Source: an uncultured Blautia sp. (GTDB lineage: Bacteria > Bacillota > Clostridia > Lachnospirales > Lachnospiraceae). Taken from it: a DNA stretch of 32,221 nucleotides. Made by a program: the position numbers and the translations under genes. Numbering within the stretch: position 1 is the first letter of the stretch; each line of letters begins with the position of its first letter. Under the pieces are notes generated by a model. It was not told where the DNA came from. It made no database searches and saw nothing but the letters and a program-made list of their open reading frames with translations. The stretch spans positions 1 through 32,221 of the forward strand of contig CAKRYE010000023.1 of assembly GCA_934426285.1 (NCBI GenBank), written 5' to 3'. Of this stretch, positions 31,451 to 32,221 are shown piece by piece.

Positions 31451-31843
31451 ATGGCAAAGCTTAATAAATATTGGGGATTTGTAGCAGTAGGTGCCCTGAC
31501 CGCGGCAGCAGCCGGTGCGGTGGCAGCAGTGATCACCAAAAAACATCCTCATACAAAAGATGAGGATTTCACAGAGGATTTTGATGATGCATTTGATATC
31601 GACTTTGACTCCGATGAAGAAGAGGAAAAGGAAGCTCCGCAGGAAAGCGCTGAAGATTTTGAATCCTGGGACGCTGATTTAGAACAGGGTGACATCACTG
31701 AAGCTGATGAAGAGCCTGAAAGCGCTGATGATGCCGAAGCTGACGAAGAGGCTGAATGCTCTGATGATGTAAAAACTGGCACTATTCAGGATACTGAAAC
31801 AGATACCGAAGCCGACGTTAAAGCAGATACTGACGCAGAATAA
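31451..31843 (+). CDS. Single-pass membrane protein with acidic tail, 130 aa
   Basis: Not a recognised family. One helix near the N terminus (FVAVGALTAAAAGAVAAVIT, about 9-28) is followed by KKH and about 100 residues that are almost all Asp/Glu with Ala, Ser and Thr, arranged as loose EADEE, ESADD and DTEAD units. The start at 31451 (MAKLNKYWG) has AAGGAG seven bases upstream; a frame opening seven codons earlier lacks one. The layout resembles the protein at 21085-21504 and, loosely, YtxH-type stress proteins. Function and topology unknown. Confidence 0.75.
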   Translation: MAKLNKYWGFVAVGALTAAAAGAVAAVITKKHPHTKDEDFTEDFDDAFDIDFDSDEEEEKEAPQESAEDFESWDADLEQGDITEADEEPESADDAEADEEAECSDDVKTGTIQDTETDTEADVKADTDAE

Positions 31844-31855
31844 CATAACAACATA

Positions 31856-31897
31856 AAAAACGGATCCGTCTGATACTATTCAGATTGATCCGTTTTT
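31856..31897. terminator. Bidirectional terminator between the acidic protein gene and glnS
   Basis: AAAAACGGATC (31856-31866) pairs perfectly with GATCCGTTTTT (31887-31897), and the inner TCTGA/TCAGA extends the stem. A and T tracts on both sides serve both convergent genes. Confidence 0.9.
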
Positions 31898-31951
31898 ATT
31901 TATATAATAGTTATTTTAACTTTGAGTTCTTACTATGAAGCACATTCCTTA

Positions 31952-32221
31952 TCAGGCTTTCGGCAACTTAAATGAGCTCTTCAGAGATACGATACGGTTA
32001 AACACCGGAGCGCCTTCTTTGGAGTCATGGATATCTGCGCAGAAAAATCCTGTTCTTACGAACTGGAAGCTGTCGTAACCTTTTGCTTCCATAAGTGCAG
32101 GCTCTACATATGCAGTAACTTTTGTCAGAGAATTTGGATTTACGTTCAGAGAACCATCTTCTTTGTTGTATACACCCTTCTCCTCGTCTACGATATTCTC
32201 ATAGAGACGTACTTCCGCTTT
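31952..32221 (-). CDS. glnS: Glutaminyl-tRNA synthetase, C-terminal fragment (gene runs off the window)
   Basis: The last 89 codons of a minus-strand gene that continues past the right edge. The translation begins KAEVRLYENIV and contains DGSLNVNPNSLTKV, GYDSFQFVRTGFFCAD, and GAPVFNRIVSLKSSF before the stop. This fits the distal anticodon-binding beta-barrel of GlnRS (F-x-R-x-G-Y/F-F-x-x-D and FNR-x-V-x-L-K). Charging of tRNA-Gln is inferred from the family; the catalytic domain is not visible. It ends at the terminator 31856-31897. Confidence 0.88.
   Translation of the reverse strand, partial: KAEVRLYENIVDEEKGVYNKEDGSLNVNPNSLTKVTAYVEPALMEAKGYDSFQFVRTGFFCADIHDSKEGAPVFNRIVSLKSSFKLPKA

Overview
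The window looks like chromosome from a Lachnospiraceae (Clostridia) bacterium, Blautia-like in style. This rests on strong GGAGG ribosome binding sites, moderate AT-richness, an Asp/Glu-rich sortase-anchored surface protein, a Spo0A-type DNA-binding domain, type-2 PyrF, PyrK-PyrD and a GlnRS. The species call is inference only. Nearly all genes are core housekeeping genes, and most are on the minus strand. I see no CRISPR array, phage, complete insertion sequence or tRNA gene.

Left edge (1-506): three tandem sigma-A promoters, each TTGACA with a 17-bp spacer, read leftward out of the window and are followed by a boxA-like leader. This is the upstream control region of an rRNA operon whose genes lie outside the window. 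A plus-strand sodium:neurotransmitter-symporter (NSS) family transporter follows, closed by a bidirectional terminator.

2-8.6 kb (minus): a GntR/YtrA regulator, ClpC ATPase, a 137-aa unknown, RadA and a HAD phosphatase form a proteostasis/DNA-repair cluster. The clpC-radA order of Bacillus is kept, but no ctsR-mcsA-mcsB genes precede clpC. A SseB-like gene sits upstream. 8.8-12.4 kb (minus): the purE-purM-purN-purD purine cluster has a clear promoter. A 146-bp MITE-like element with 12-bp terminal inverted repeats and 8-bp flanking direct repeats lies just upstream of that promoter, against the 3' end of the neighbouring aminopeptidase gene.

12.6-15.5 kb (minus): VanZ-like protein, small membrane protein and an N-terminally extended M29 aminopeptidase, tightly packed. 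15.6-20.4 kb (minus): the pyrimidine operon pyrC-pyrF-pyrK-pyrD-pyrE, plus a previously unlisted 50-aa membrane peptide gene and tandem hairpins at its end. cspA is divergent from pyrC and has a consensus promoter and a long 5' UTR.

21-32 kb: a membrane protein with a Thr/Asp/Glu-rich tail, DegV, a DUF5721-like protein, a stand-alone Spo0A C-terminal DNA-binding domain, and HtpG controlled by a perfect CIRCE operator. Then come an 872-aa surface protein, a maf-gph-cof-small acidic protein operon, a second TM-plus-acidic-tail protein, and the 3' end of glnS.

No clearly new multi-gene system was found. The items most worth following are the MITE-like element, the receiver-less Spo0A domain protein, the layered htpG control region, the small membrane peptide in the pyr operon, and several unexplained perfect palindromes near promoters.
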